A DNA stretch of 64,000 nt from Chromohalobacter beijerinckii (GCF_023061185.1 NZ_JAKGAK010000015.1:22951-86950); one strand, 5' to 3'. Positions 8,610 to 21,473 are shown, counted from the first letter of the stretch. The notes: generated by a model not told the origin, from the letters alone. A program made the numbers and translations.

Positions 8610-9923
8610 TCAACCGAGGGGTTTGAGCAACACCTTGGATTGGCGCGCATGGTTATAGGAATCGCGCCGCAGATGCGGCAATACGTCCAGGCCGTCGAGT
8701 CGGAAGCCGTGCTCGAGGAACCAGTGCGTGGTGTGGGTGGTGAGAGCAAACAAGGCGCTGTAGCCACGCCGACGGGATTCACGCTCGACCTCGGCCAATA
8801 GCAGATCGCCGCGCGCACCACCGCGATAATCGCCATGCACGGCGACACACGCCAGTTCCCCCATACCCGCCTCGGGATAGGCATGCATGGCACTGCAACC
8901 GATGATCATGCCGTCGCGTTCGATCACCCAGTAGTCGTCGATCTGATGTTCGAGCCGCTCCCGCGAACGCGCCACGAGCATGCCGCGCTCCTCGAGCGGA
9001 CGCAGCAGTTCGAGCAAGCCGCCCACGTCTTCCAGCGTCGCGCGGCGCAACTGCTCGTAGCGATGCTGAGTGATCATGGTCCCCACCCCATCGCGGGTGA
9101 ACAGCTCACCAAGCAAGGCGTCGCGATCGTGCCAGGAAAGCAGGTGTGTGCGGGCTACGCCATGCCGCGCCGCTTCGCACGCCGCACCCAGGTGCCGCGC
9201 CAATTCGCTGCCCGGCGCCGCCTGACGCCGTAACGGGTCCGCCTCCAAAGGGGTAAGTTGGCGCTGCAACATGCCGCTGGCATCGTGCAGACCTGCCGCA
9301 TCGCCAAGCAGAATCAGTTTGTCGGCGCCCAGCCCCATGGCAACGTGTTGGGCGACATCGGCCGCGTCGAGATCGAATACCTCGCCGGTGCTCGAATAAC
9401 CCAGCGGCGGTACCAGTACCAAGGTTTCCTTCGCCAGCAAGTCGGCGATGGCCTGGCTACGCACGCGGCGTACCTCGCCACTGTGGTGAAAATCGACGCC
9501 ATCGCGCACGCCCAGCGGTTTGGCGGTCACCAGATTACCGGAGACCACCGTCAGCTCGACGCCATGCAGCGGCGTGTTGGGCAGCCCCAACGAGAGACGC
9601 GCCTCGATCTTGAGGCGCAGCTCGGCAGCGATGCGTTCGACATGGCGCATGATCGCCTCGTCGGCCACCCAACGCCCTTCGATCCGGCGCGGCTCGATCC
9701 CCGCTTCGCTCAGTGCCTCGCCCACCTGCGGACGAATTCCGAAGACCATCACCAAGCGCACGCCCAGGGTATGCAGCAATGCCAGGTCCTGAAGCAGTGG
9801 CTCCCATCGCTCGGATGCCAATGCCTCGCCTTCGATGAGCACCACGAACGTACGCCCGCGATGCGCATTGATATACGGAGACGAATTGCGAAACCAATCG
9901 GCGAAGGGGAAACGCGTGTTCAA
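8610..9923 (-). CDS. argA: N-acetylglutamate synthase
   Basis: First step of arginine synthesis: acetyl-CoA plus glutamate gives N-acetylglutamate. At 437 residues it matches the classical two-domain ArgA. The N-terminal amino-acid-kinase-like domain (residues about 20-280, with TFVVLIEGEAL, VMVFGIRPQV, LGLPNTPLHG and LVLVPPLGYSSTGEVF) is the arginine-binding regulatory part. The C-terminal GNAT domain (about 285-437, with IIGCSAMHAYPEAGMGELACVAVHGDYRGGARGD split over two motifs) is catalytic. It is a single gene reading away from pit. The spacing to glrK is taken up by the candidate RNA. Confidence 0.95.
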   Translation of the reverse strand: MNTRFPFADWFRNSSPYINAHRGRTFVVLIEGEALASERWEPLLQDLALLHTLGVRLVMVFGIRPQVGEALSEAGIEPRRIEGRWVADEAIMRHVERIAAELRLKIEARLSLGLPNTPLHGVELTVVSGNLVTAKPLGVRDGVDFHHSGEVRRVRSQAIADLLAKETLVLVPPLGYSSTGEVFDLDAADVAQHVAMGLGADKLILLGDAAGLHDASGMLQRQLTPLEADPLRRQAAPGSELARHLGAACEAARHGVARTHLLSWHDRDALLGELFTRDGVGTMITQHRYEQLRRATLEDVGGLLELLRPLEERGMLVARSRERLEHQIDDYWVIERDGMIIGCSAMHAYPEAGMGELACVAVHGDYRGGARGDLLLAEVERESRRRGYSALFALTTHTTHWFLEHGFRLDGLDVLPHLRRDSYNHARQSKVLLKPLG

Positions 9924-9975
9924 GGCCCGCTCCAGCTGCAGGAAGAAAGAGATACTGACTATATCAGAGGCAATG

Positions 9976-10009
9976 AAAAGGCGGGACCGGTGTTCTCCGA
10001 TCCCGCCTT
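9976..10009 (-). terminator. Intrinsic terminator after pit
   Basis: On the minus strand AAGGCGGGA pairs with TCCCGCCTT around a 14-nt loop, and the 3' arm runs into TTTT. It lies about 30 bp after the pit stop codon. Confidence 0.8.
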
Positions 10010-10037
10010 GCGTACGCGCCCGATGCTCGGCGATGCG

Positions 10038-11315
10038 TTAGCCGAAGAAGCCCTTGAACATGAAGAAGAACATGATCGACAGCAACGCCCCGGCCGGCAG
10101 GGTGATCACCCAGGACAACACGATAGTGCCCAGCACGCGCATGTTGAGTGCCGTGATGCCACGGGCCAGGCCGACGCCGAGCACCGCACCGACCAGCGTC
10201 TGCGTGGTGGAGACCGGCAAACCGGTCCCCGAGGCCAGCACCACGGTCGTCGCCGCCGCCAGGGTCGCCGCGAAACCACGACTCGGCGTCAGTTCAGTGA
10301 TGCCCGTGCCCACCGTGGCGATGACCTTGTGGCCATAGGTGATCAAGCCGACGACGATACCGCCGCCGCCCAGCACCAGCACCCACCACGGCAATGCGGC
10401 GGCGCCGCTAACATCGCCGCTCGATTCGACGACGCTGATGACCGCTGCCAGTGGCCCCACGGCGTTGGCGACATCGTTGGAGCCATGCGCGAACGCCATG
10501 GCGCAGGCAGTAAACATCATCAGCACGCCGAACACGCGTTCGACGCTGTTGAAATCGAACGCCGAGCTGCCGCGCTTGCGTTTGGCGCGGTCGACGCGAT
10601 TTTCCATCAGGATGCCGACGACCATCACCACCAAGCCAATGCCGATCGCGATCAGCAGGCTATCGCCAAAGCTCATTTTCAGCCCGACATGGGAGAGCCC
10701 CTTGACCAGGGTGACCATCGCCACGATAAAGCCGACCAGAAAAATATAACCAGGCACATAACGCTTGGCGGCCGCGAAGGGGTCGCGGTTCTCGAAGATC
10801 AGGAACTGTACCGACTTGAACAACGCGAAGGCGATGGACCCCGCCAATAACGGCGACACCACCCAGCTTGCCGCGATCTGCCCCACCTTGGGCCAGCCGA
10901 CGGAGTCGACGCCAAGCCCAGCGACCGCGAAACCGACAATGGCCCCGACGATGGAGTGCGTGGTGGACACTGGCCAGCCGCGCATGGAAGCGATGAACAG
11001 CCACACGCCCGCCGCCAGCAACGAGGCCAGCATGCCGTAGACCAACAACTGCGGGTCATCGGAAAGCAAGCTGGGGTCGATGATCCCTTTGCGGATGGTG
11101 TCGGTGACCTGGCCCCCCGCCAGCCATGCCCCGAGAAACTCGAATACCACGGCGATGAGAATCGCCTGACGAATGGTGATGGCCTTGGACCCCACGGAGG
11201 TCCCCATGGCATTGGCCACATCGTTGGCCCCTACCCCCCAGGCCATGAAGAAACCGAAAATGCAGGCGAGAATGATGAAGACATCGCCGTACTGCGCAAT
11301 GATGGACATAGGCAA
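10038..11315 (-). CDS. pit: PiT-family inorganic phosphate transporter
   Basis: Low-affinity phosphate (metal-phosphate/proton) symporter of the inner membrane, 425 residues. The two inverted PiT repeats are visible. The first has GVGANDVANAMGTSVGSKAIT at residues 27-47 and WPVSTTHSIVGAIVGF near 114. The second has FAHGSNDVANAVGPLAAV near 280 and GLPVSTTQTLVGAVLGVG near 365. Multiple hydrophobic helices fill the rest. It lies 44 bp downstream of the DUF47 gene on the same strand, the usual pairing for Pit carriers. Confidence 0.95.
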   Translation of the reverse strand: MPMSIIAQYGDVFIILACIFGFFMAWGVGANDVANAMGTSVGSKAITIRQAILIAVVFEFLGAWLAGGQVTDTIRKGIIDPSLLSDDPQLLVYGMLASLLAAGVWLFIASMRGWPVSTTHSIVGAIVGFAVAGLGVDSVGWPKVGQIAASWVVSPLLAGSIAFALFKSVQFLIFENRDPFAAAKRYVPGYIFLVGFIVAMVTLVKGLSHVGLKMSFGDSLLIAIGIGLVVMVVGILMENRVDRAKRKRGSSAFDFNSVERVFGVLMMFTACAMAFAHGSNDVANAVGPLAAVISVVESSGDVSGAAALPWWVLVLGGGGIVVGLITYGHKVIATVGTGITELTPSRGFAATLAAATTVVLASGTGLPVSTTQTLVGAVLGVGLARGITALNMRVLGTIVLSWVITLPAGALLSIMFFFMFKGFFG

Positions 11316-11347
11316 GTTCTATCTGGCTGGCGTGAGACGGAAAATCA

Positions 11348-11372
11348 CACGGCCCGCGTTTAGCGGGCCGTG
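11348..11372. promoter_or_regulatory. Perfect intercistronic hairpin over the DUF47 stop codon
   Basis: A 10-bp perfect stem, CACGGCCCGC and GCGGGCCGTG, around a 5-nt loop that holds the TAA stop of the DUF47 gene. Only TTTT, after a short interruption, follows on the minus strand, so termination would be partial at best. It may set the expression ratio of pit relative to its partner, or protect the upstream message. Confidence 0.5.
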
Positions 11373-12040
11373 AGGATTTGGAGACGACTGCCGACGCGCT
11401 CGGCGCGGTCGGACAATTCACCGATCCATTCGATGATCTTATAGAGGAAGATCACATCGACCGGCGGCAACTCGGCCTCCAGCTCGAAGAGCTGGCGACG
11501 AATATGCACCTGCTGATCGTCGGCCTGATGCTCGAGATCATGAAGCTCGCGGATAAAATCCTGCATGAGATCGCCGACGTTACGCCCAAAGCCGGAATCG
11601 AGAAGCTCCTGGAGCTCTTCGAGTGCCTTGCGCGCTTGGCCCACGGTGGCGATAGCGGTTTCGAGATAGGCGCGCATCGAAGGTGCCAGCGACTCCGGCA
11701 CCTGCATCTGGCGGCCCAGCATGATGCCGGTAATATCGCGCGCCTTGTTGGCGATCTTATCCTGTACGCTGATCAACTCCAGCAGATCGGAACGCGAGAC
11801 CGGCAAGAACATGCTGTTGGGAAGGTTGAGACGCAATTCGGTCTTGAGGGTATCGGCCTCATGCTCGAGTTCGGTGATCGCTTCTCGATGCGTGGCGGCG
11901 TCGTCCCAGTTGCCCGCCTGCGTGGCATCGAAAAACGGCAGGAGTCGTTCGGCGCATTCGCTGGTCTTGACGATGTGCGCGAGCAAGGGCTCGAAAGGCG
12001 AGCGCCCGAACAAGGCCGAAAACGGATTGGAAGTCACCAT
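11360..12040 (-). CDS. DUF47 (TIGR00153) PhoU-like Pit accessory protein
   Basis: Helical PhoU-like protein of 226 residues, cytoplasmic. Signatures include NPFSALFGRSPFEPLLAHI at the N-terminus, EITELEHEADTLKTELR near residue 55-70 and IRELHDLEHQADDQ near 165, typical of DUF47. Family members are encoded next to Pit transporters and are thought to regulate phosphate uptake through them; this gene is directly upstream of pit in an apparent two-gene operon. No signal peptide or membrane segment is seen. Confidence 0.9.
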   Translation of the reverse strand: MVTSNPFSALFGRSPFEPLLAHIVKTSECAERLLPFFDATQAGNWDDAATHREAITELEHEADTLKTELRLNLPNSMFLPVSRSDLLELISVQDKIANKARDITGIMLGRQMQVPESLAPSMRAYLETAIATVGQARKALEELQELLDSGFGRNVGDLMQDFIRELHDLEHQADDQQVHIRRQLFELEAELPPVDVIFLYKIIEWIGELSDRAERVGSRLQILTAR

Positions 12041-12145
12041 AATGTCAGATTCGATGCGTTGGGGAATGGCGGCGTCAGTATAGTGACTGCACCCCTTCTC
12101 GTCATGGAAAATTCACCCTCTTGTCATCAACGCTCAAGGACAGGC

Positions 12146-12994
12146 ATGGCTCAGGAAATCGAACTCAAGCTCGCCCTCGGCGCTAGCGGCCCGCAGGCGC
12201 TGCGCCAGCATCCGCGACTCGCGCACCACAGCATGCAGCGTGCGTGGCTCGCCAACACCTACTACGACACGCCAGGACGCGCCCTGGAGCGCGCGCGTAT
12301 CGCCTTGCGCATTCGCCGCACGCCAGACGGCTACCTGCAGACTCTCAAGACGGCAGGTAGCGGCCAGGGCGGCCTGCACGCACGCGGCGAATGGGAATGG
12401 CCGATCGATGGCGACGAACTGGATATCGACGGCATCCGTCAGCATGCGCCGGACACCATCGACGAAGCGGATCTCGCCCAACTTGCTCCGCGCTTCACCA
12501 CTGACTTCACTCGCGAGCGCTGGGACATCGTCGAGGCAGACGCCACCATCGAGGTGGCGCTAGATATCGGCACTATTCATGCCGGTGACCGGCAAGTACC
12601 GATCCGCGAGCTGGAGCTCGAGCTCAAGGCAGGCAGCGCCGAGGCTCTATGGCAACTGGCTGCCTCCCTCGCCGACGGCGTAGCACTCCGCCCCGCCAAT
12701 GCCAGCAAGGCCCAGCGCGGCGCCGCCCTGCATGACGGCTGGACGCTCACCGACAACGCCGCAGACGCCCAAAGTCACTGGAACGCGGCGCTCGAGGCGC
12801 TGGATGCTTGGCAGGACACGGGGCATGCGGACTATCGTTACCGCGCCGGCAGTCATCTGGAGGCACTTGGCGGCAGCGCCGCTCACCGCTTGGCGAGCGC
12901 CTTGCGTGACGCCGACGACGCGCGTCTCGATACCTGGCTCACGCCCGAGATGAGCCGCGACTGGCTCGCCGCCTGGCACCACGCCACCACCTGA
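12146..12994 (+). CDS. CYTH-domain inorganic triphosphatase (YgiF-like)
   Basis: Predicted inorganic triphosphatase of 282 residues. The protein opens with MAQEIELKLAL, which carries the diagnostic ExExK (E4, E6, K8) of CYTH domains. Further charged strands typical of the phosphate tunnel follow: YYDTP, RIALRIRRT, LQTLKTAG and VPIRELELELKAG. The last 90 residues, with tryptophans and histidines, are shorter than the CHAD domain of E. coli YgiF, so this looks like a CYTH protein with a reduced C-terminal extension. ATG 12146 is preceded by AAGGA; the frame stays open far upstream, but over the DUF47 gene, which is spurious. Followed 25 bp later by the K+ channel gene. Confidence 0.85.
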   Translation: MAQEIELKLALGASGPQALRQHPRLAHHSMQRAWLANTYYDTPGRALERARIALRIRRTPDGYLQTLKTAGSGQGGLHARGEWEWPIDGDELDIDGIRQHAPDTIDEADLAQLAPRFTTDFTRERWDIVEADATIEVALDIGTIHAGDRQVPIRELELELKAGSAEALWQLAASLADGVALRPANASKAQRGAALHDGWTLTDNAADAQSHWNAALEALDAWQDTGHADYRYRAGSHLEALGGSAAHRLASALRDADDARLDTWLTPEMSRDWLAAWHHATT

Positions 12995-13019
12995 CTGACG
13001 CGATGCAGGAGACCGACCT

Positions 13020-13901
13020 TTGACGTTGCCTTTCGAACCCGCCGACACAGGCCTGCGCAAGACGCTGTTCCACATCATCTTCGAGTCCGACACCAGGGCC
13101 GCGAAGATCTTCGACATCGTCCTCATCACGCTGATTCTCCTCAGCGTGGCGGTGGTGTTCGTGGACAGCGTGCCGAGCCTTCACGCCCGCTTCGGTGGGG
13201 CGTTCTACCTGCTCGAGTGGGGCTTCACGCTACTCTTCACATTGGAGCTGGCGGTACGGCTTTACTGCCTGGAACGCCCGCTACGCTACTTGAAGAGCTT
13301 CTATGGCATCGTCGATCTACTCTCCATCCTGCCCACCTGGCTCAGCCTGCTGATACCCGGCGCCCAGTCGCTTCTCGTGGTGCGTGTGCTACGTGCACTA
13401 CGCGTCTTCAGAGTACTGCGCTTGATGGAATTCGTCGGTGAAGGCCGCATGCTGACGCAGGCACTTACACGCAGCTATCGCAAGATCATGCTGTTTTTGT
13501 TCACAGTGCTGTTGATCATCACCATCTTCGGCGCTCTGATTTACATGATCGAGCCACCGGAGGCGGGCTTCACCAGCATGCCGCGTGCGATGTACTGGGC
13601 CATCGTCACGCTAACCACGGTGGGTTATGGCGACATCACTCCCACCACCCCGCTCGGCCAGTTCATCTCGGCGTGCATGATGATATTGGGGTACTCGATC
13701 ATCGCCGTGCCCACGGGTGTCTTCTCGGCGGAGGTGATCCGCTCGATCCATGAAGAACGCTACTCCGAAGAAGCCTGCCCTGGCTGCGGGCACGAAGGGC
13801 ACGAGCGCGACGCCAAGTATTGCCGCAAATGTGGCACCTGGCTCGACGAAGACACCCAGGACCCCCGCCAGAGAGACGAGGCAGATGGCGCCTCCCAGTA
13901 G
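13020..13901 (+). CDS. Voltage-gated potassium channel with C-terminal zinc ribbon
   Basis: Six-helix voltage-gated K+ channel subunit, 293 residues. S4 voltage sensor at residues 129-144, with arginines at nearly every third position (VRVLRALRVFRVLR); pore helix and selectivity filter TTVGYGD at 199-205; then S6. After S6 come four cysteines, C253/C256 and C268/C271 in CPGCGHEGHE...YCRKCG, a zinc-ribbon-like tail. The start is TTG 13020, with CAGGAG about nine bases before it; no better in-frame start was found. It presumably forms tetramers in the inner membrane. Confidence 0.88.
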   Translation: MTLPFEPADTGLRKTLFHIIFESDTRAAKIFDIVLITLILLSVAVVFVDSVPSLHARFGGAFYLLEWGFTLLFTLELAVRLYCLERPLRYLKSFYGIVDLLSILPTWLSLLIPGAQSLLVVRVLRALRVFRVLRLMEFVGEGRMLTQALTRSYRKIMLFLFTVLLIITIFGALIYMIEPPEAGFTSMPRAMYWAIVTLTTVGYGDITPTTPLGQFISACMMILGYSIIAVPTGVFSAEVIRSIHEERYSEEACPGCGHEGHERDAKYCRKCGTWLDEDTQDPRQRDEADGASQ

Positions 13902-13961
13902 AGGCACTGAAACCATAGTCGTTTCGTGAGAGCCATGCCGGTGACAAGCCGGCGCGAGGGT

Positions 13962-13983
13962 CATTCGTCATGGATGACGAATG
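13962..13983. terminator. Hairpin between convergent channel and yciO genes
   Basis: CATTCGTCAT pairs with ATGACGAATG (10 bp, minimal loop). No T-run follows on either strand, so termination is only possible, not shown. Confidence 0.35.
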
Positions 13984-14055
13984 TAGCGCCCAAGGAAGGG
14001 TTCATAGCGCCCTCGCGAAGGCTTGTTACCGCAGCTTTCCACCTTGTCTCCGTGC

Positions 14056-14676
14056 TTACTGGAACGGCGCCGTGTCGCCGCGCCCTTCACGGACGACAGT
14101 AGGCGGCATCTCGCGCATATCGACCACCGTGGTCGGGTCGAGATGGCAGGCACCGCCGTCGATGACGGCATCGAGATGCGCGCCAAAGCGTTCGCGGATC
14201 GCCTCGGGGTCGGTCATTGGTAGATCGTCGTCGACTGGGATCAACGTCACGCTCATCAACGGCTCGCCCAGCGCCGCGAGCAACGCATGGCTGATGCGAT
14301 GATCCGGCACGCGAACCCCGATGGAGCGCCGCTTGGGATGCAAGAGCAGACGCGGCACCTCGTTGGTGGCGTTGAGAATGAAGGTATACGGCCCCGGCGT
14401 ATGCGCCTTGAGCAGGCGGAACACGTCGTTATCGACCTTGGCGTAAGTGCCGATCTCGGACAGGTCGGAACACACCAGCGTGAAGTTATGCTTGTCATCC
14501 AGCGAGCGCAGCCACTTGATCTTCTCGATGGCCTTCTTCTCGCCCAGGCAGCAACCGAGCGCATAGCCCGAATCGGTCGGATAAGCGATCACGCCGCCAC
14601 CGCGCAACAACGAGATCGTCTGATCGATGAGCCGTTTCTGCGGGTTGTCGGGATGAATCTGAAAGAACTGGGTCAT
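14056..14676 (-). CDS. yciO: Sua5/YciO/YrdC-family protein, YciO type
   Basis: Member of the family that includes the L-threonylcarbamoyladenylate synthase TsaC, 206 residues. Visible signatures: RGGGVIAYPTDSGYALGCCL (residues 27-46), KIKWLRSLDDKHNFTLVCSDLSEIG, HTPGPYTFILNAT and KRRSIGVRVPDH. The YciO branch is clear from DSGYALGC and LDDKHNFTL; whether this paralogue makes threonylcarbamoyl-AMP is not established. ATG 14676 is preceded by AAGGAGG at good spacing, which excludes the longer open frame upstream. It is downstream of rnm on the same strand, but a palindromic element separates the two. Confidence 0.88.
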   Translation of the reverse strand: MTQFFQIHPDNPQKRLIDQTISLLRGGGVIAYPTDSGYALGCCLGEKKAIEKIKWLRSLDDKHNFTLVCSDLSEIGTYAKVDNDVFRLLKAHTPGPYTFILNATNEVPRLLLHPKRRSIGVRVPDHRISHALLAALGEPLMSVTLIPVDDDLPMTDPEAIRERFGAHLDAVIDGGACHLDPTTVVDMREMPPTVVREGRGDTAPFQ

Positions 14677-14776
14677 GCCTGCCTCCTTGGGCCGGAAGAA
14701 CGAACCGGAAGAACCGAGGACCGAACGTGCTGAGTAGCGTAGGTGCTGGGCCGCACGACGTGCCTCGTCCCCAGCA

Positions 14777-15045
14777 TAGGGCCTGTTGCCGTTTCGGCGC
14801 GAACCGCGTTGCTGCGCCAAATGGCGCCAGGCAAGGCGCAGGATGCAGAGAAGGGTGGTTCCCTTTTCCAATCCTGCAACGCCGCATGGCGCCATTTGCC
14901 GCGCAACCCGAAGGGCCGGTCCAGTTTTTGCACAGTGCTGCGTTATTCGTCGTTCATTTGGAACGACCAAACATCTCGCCTCATGCCTTGCTCCGCACAA
15001 AAACTGGCTCCGGCGCGGCCGTGCCTGAAACGGCAACAGGCCCTA
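14777..15045. mobile_element. MITE-like palindromic element with 19-bp inverted ends
   Basis: The ends are perfect inverted repeats: TAGGGCCTGTTGCCGTTTC at 14777-14795 and its exact complement at 15027-15045. If the outermost TA on each side is a target duplication, the element is 265 bp and resembles the TA-inserting IS630/Tc1-type non-autonomous elements. Inside are nested inverted repeats (CCAAATGGCGCC at 14817-14828 with GGCGCCATTTG at 14888-14898; GCAGGAT with ATCCTGC) and a separate hairpin CCAGTTTTTG/CAAAAACTGG. No transposase frame is present. It fills most of the gap between rnm and yciO. Confidence 0.65.
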
Positions 15046-15048
15046 GCC

Positions 15049-15921
15049 TTACGCGGCGAATCTCGCAAGCCTGGGGTGACGCCACACTGGTGTCACCGAA
15101 CAGCGTGGCGGCGCACTCATCACGCCCGGTGCCAGCGGTCCACCCGGATAGTGAAAATCGCTGCCTTGCGAGCCCATGAGATCGCGCGCCTCGAGCTGGC
15201 GGGCCAGATCGCGTCCCACGTCGGCATTCTGGTGGCCGCTGATCAACTCGGCGGCCTCGCCCCCCGCCTCGCGGAAGGCATCCAGCAGCTGACCGCGCTT
15301 GCGATGCGTCAGCCGATAACGCAAGGGATGCGCCAGCACCGCGATGCCCTGGCTGTCGCGAATCCATTCGACTACCTCGCTGAGATAAGGCCAATGGGTC
15401 TTCACGTCGCCGGGCTTCCCGGCGCCCAGATACTTCTTGAAGGCCGTCGGCATGTCCGGGACCAAGCCCGCGGCCACCAGAGCCTTGGCGAAGTCCGGCC
15501 GCCCCAGAGGACGCTCGCTGCCGGCCTGCTCGCGGGCACGCGCCAGGGCGTCTTCGAGGCCGATCTTTTCGAGGCGCCGGGCGATTTCCTCGGCGCGCGC
15601 GTCGCGCGCTCGGGCCTGCGCCTCGAGCCCGGACAACAGGGCACCGCTGGCACCCTCGGGTAACAGCGCCACCACGTGAATGCCGATGCCACGCCACAAG
15701 GTGGATAACTCGCTCCCCGCCAGGCAACGCATGCCTAAGCTTTCAGCATGGCGCTGGGCCTCGGTGACACCGGCCACGGTGTCATGATCGGTCAGGGAAA
15801 AACGCGTGACGCCCTTGGCGTGGCAGACGTCGGTCAACGCTTGTGGCGAGAGCGCGCCATCGGAGGCGGTCGAATGCATGTGCAGATCGAGCCCAAGATC
15901 GGTCTCGAAGGTCTCGGGCAA
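15049..15921 (-). CDS. rnm: PHP-domain 5'-3' exoribonuclease (RNase AM)
   Basis: PHP-family phosphoesterase of the YciV/RNase AM type, 290 residues, which in E. coli trims 5' ends of rRNA and short RNAs. Metal-binding motifs of the PHP fold are intact: DLHMHSTASDG (residues 12-22), SLTDHDTVAG (42-51), GSEL, IHVVALL, AVLAHPLRY and GSDFHYPGG. The start used is TTG 15921 without a ribosome site. An ATG at 15943 with a plausible N-terminus (MSQPLPP) is out of frame by one base across a run of seven C residues. Its stop is 4 bp from the MITE-like element. Divergent from yciB, as in enterobacteria, where these genes also cluster. Confidence 0.85.
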   Translation of the reverse strand: MPETFETDLGLDLHMHSTASDGALSPQALTDVCHAKGVTRFSLTDHDTVAGVTEAQRHAESLGMRCLAGSELSTLWRGIGIHVVALLPEGASGALLSGLEAQARARDARAEEIARRLEKIGLEDALARAREQAGSERPLGRPDFAKALVAAGLVPDMPTAFKKYLGAGKPGDVKTHWPYLSEVVEWIRDSQGIAVLAHPLRYRLTHRKRGQLLDAFREAGGEAAELISGHQNADVGRDLARQLEARDLMGSQGSDFHYPGGPLAPGVMSAPPRCSVTPVWRHPRLARFAA

Positions 15922-16053
15922 GGGGGGGTAAGGGTTGGCTCATGGGCATGACGCGGTGCGGCGTCTTTGTCAGAATAGGCTCGCCATAGTGCTCGCTCGC
16001 GCCGCGCTGGGTCAATTCCCGTGCCGCGCCGGCACCTCACAGGATGCTCGCCG

Positions 16054-16623
16054 ATGAAAATGTTCTTGGATTTTCTGCCCATCGTATTGTTTTTCGCGGT
16101 GTATCACTTCAGCGGCGATATTCTGCTCGCCACCCTGGTGCTGATTCCCGCCACACTGCTGCAGGTCGCCTTCATGTGGTGGCGCTACCGCCGTGTGGAA
16201 AAGATGCAACTGGTGACCCTGGTACTGGTCGTCGTTATGGGTGGGGCGACCGTGCTGTTTCACAACGCGGCGTTCATTCAATGGAAACCGACCGTGGTCA
16301 ACTGGCTGTTCGCCTTCGCGTTTCTGATCGCACCGCTGTTCGGTGGCAAGACCCTCGTGGAGCGTATGATGGGCAAAGCCATCACGCTTCCCGCCGCGAC
16401 CTGGCGCCGCCTCAACCTCGCCTGGGCGCTCTTCTTCATTGTGCTGGGCGCGATCAATGTGTATGTCTTCAAGACCTACGACGAGGCCACTTGGGTCAAC
16501 TTCAAGCTGTTCGGCATGCTGGGGCTGACTCTGTTGTTCGTGATCGGCCAGGGTCTCTACCTGGCGCGTCACATGTCCCACGATACGCTTCATCAAAACG
16601 ACCACCAGAAGGATGACGTCTGA
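16054..16623 (+). CDS. yciB: Inner-membrane septation protein YciB
   Basis: Polytopic inner-membrane protein of 189 residues with about five to six helices, involved in cell-envelope synthesis and division (formerly IspZ). The N-terminus [18 protein letters not shown] is family-typical, as are [26 protein letters not shown] and [16 protein letters not shown] 16054 follows AGGATG at good spacing; an earlier GTG at 16021 would add eleven residues not seen in the family. The stop overlaps the yciI start by one base (TGATG), so the two are coupled. Confidence 0.93.
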   Translation: MKMFLDFLPIVLFFAVYHFSGDILLATLVLIPATLLQVAFMWWRYRRVEKMQLVTLVLVVVMGGATVLFHNAAFIQWKPTVVNWLFAFAFLIAPLFGGKTLVERMMGKAITLPAATWRRLNLAWALFFIVLGAINVYVFKTYDEATWVNFKLFGMLGLTLLFVIGQGLYLARHMSHDTLHQNDHQKDDV

Positions 16624-16922
16624 TGCTTTACTCAATCGTTAGCGACGATGTGCAAGACAGTCTCGAACGCCGCAAGGCGGCGCGTCCCGATCACCTGGCG
16701 CGTCTCGAGAAACTCCGCGACGAAGGGCGCCTGGTCCTCGCCGGCCCCAGCCCCGCCGTGGATGCCAACGACCCGGGCGAGGCCGGCTTCACCGGCAGCG
16801 TGGTGATCGCCGAGTTCGACAGCTTGCAGGATGCCCAGGCGTGGGCCGACGCCGACCCCTTCGTGATCGCCGGCGTCTACGCCAAGGTCACCGTCAAGCC
16901 GTTCAAGAAGGTCTTGCCGTAA
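16623..16922 (+). CDS. yciI: YciI-family protein
   Basis: Small cytoplasmic protein of 99 residues with a ferredoxin-like YciI fold: [28 protein letters not shown] at the N-terminus, [38 protein letters not shown] near residues 58-85. The HLARL histidine and the ADADPF motif are the conserved residues of the family. The biochemical function is unknown. Coupled to yciB by a one-base overlap, the arrangement also found in other gammaproteobacteria. Confidence 0.92.
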   Translation: MLYSIVSDDVQDSLERRKAARPDHLARLEKLRDEGRLVLAGPSPAVDANDPGEAGFTGSVVIAEFDSLQDAQAWADADPFVIAGVYAKVTVKPFKKVLP

Positions 16923-16930
16923 CCGCACGT

Positions 16931-16978
16931 TTATCCACACCCGGAAGACAAACTCTTATGCACACCAGGTGTGGATAA
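16931..16978. promoter_or_regulatory. Cluster of three DnaA boxes
   Basis: Three full matches to the DnaA box TTATNCACA lie within 48 bp of intergenic DNA: TTATCCACA at 16931-16939 (+), TTATGCACA at 16956-16964 (+) and TTATCCACA at 16970-16978 (minus strand). The outer two are the strongest E. coli box sequence and form an 11-bp inverted repeat with their neighbours. They may regulate mnmC or bind DnaA for replication control. Confidence 0.7.
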
Positions 16979-17080
16979 CACTGTGAAGAGGCGGCGGACG
17001 ACTTTCTCGATAGCGGTCGTCACGCCGCCTAGCCAATTTCGATCATTTTTTAACCAGTTTCCACGTCCTTGCCGAGAGCC

Positions 17081-21473
<4,393 letters not shown>

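Noticed and set aside
9258..10850. 530-codon plus-strand frame across argA and pit
   Set aside because: Spans two real minus-strand genes and the terminator between them; Gln/His/Asp-rich shadow composition.
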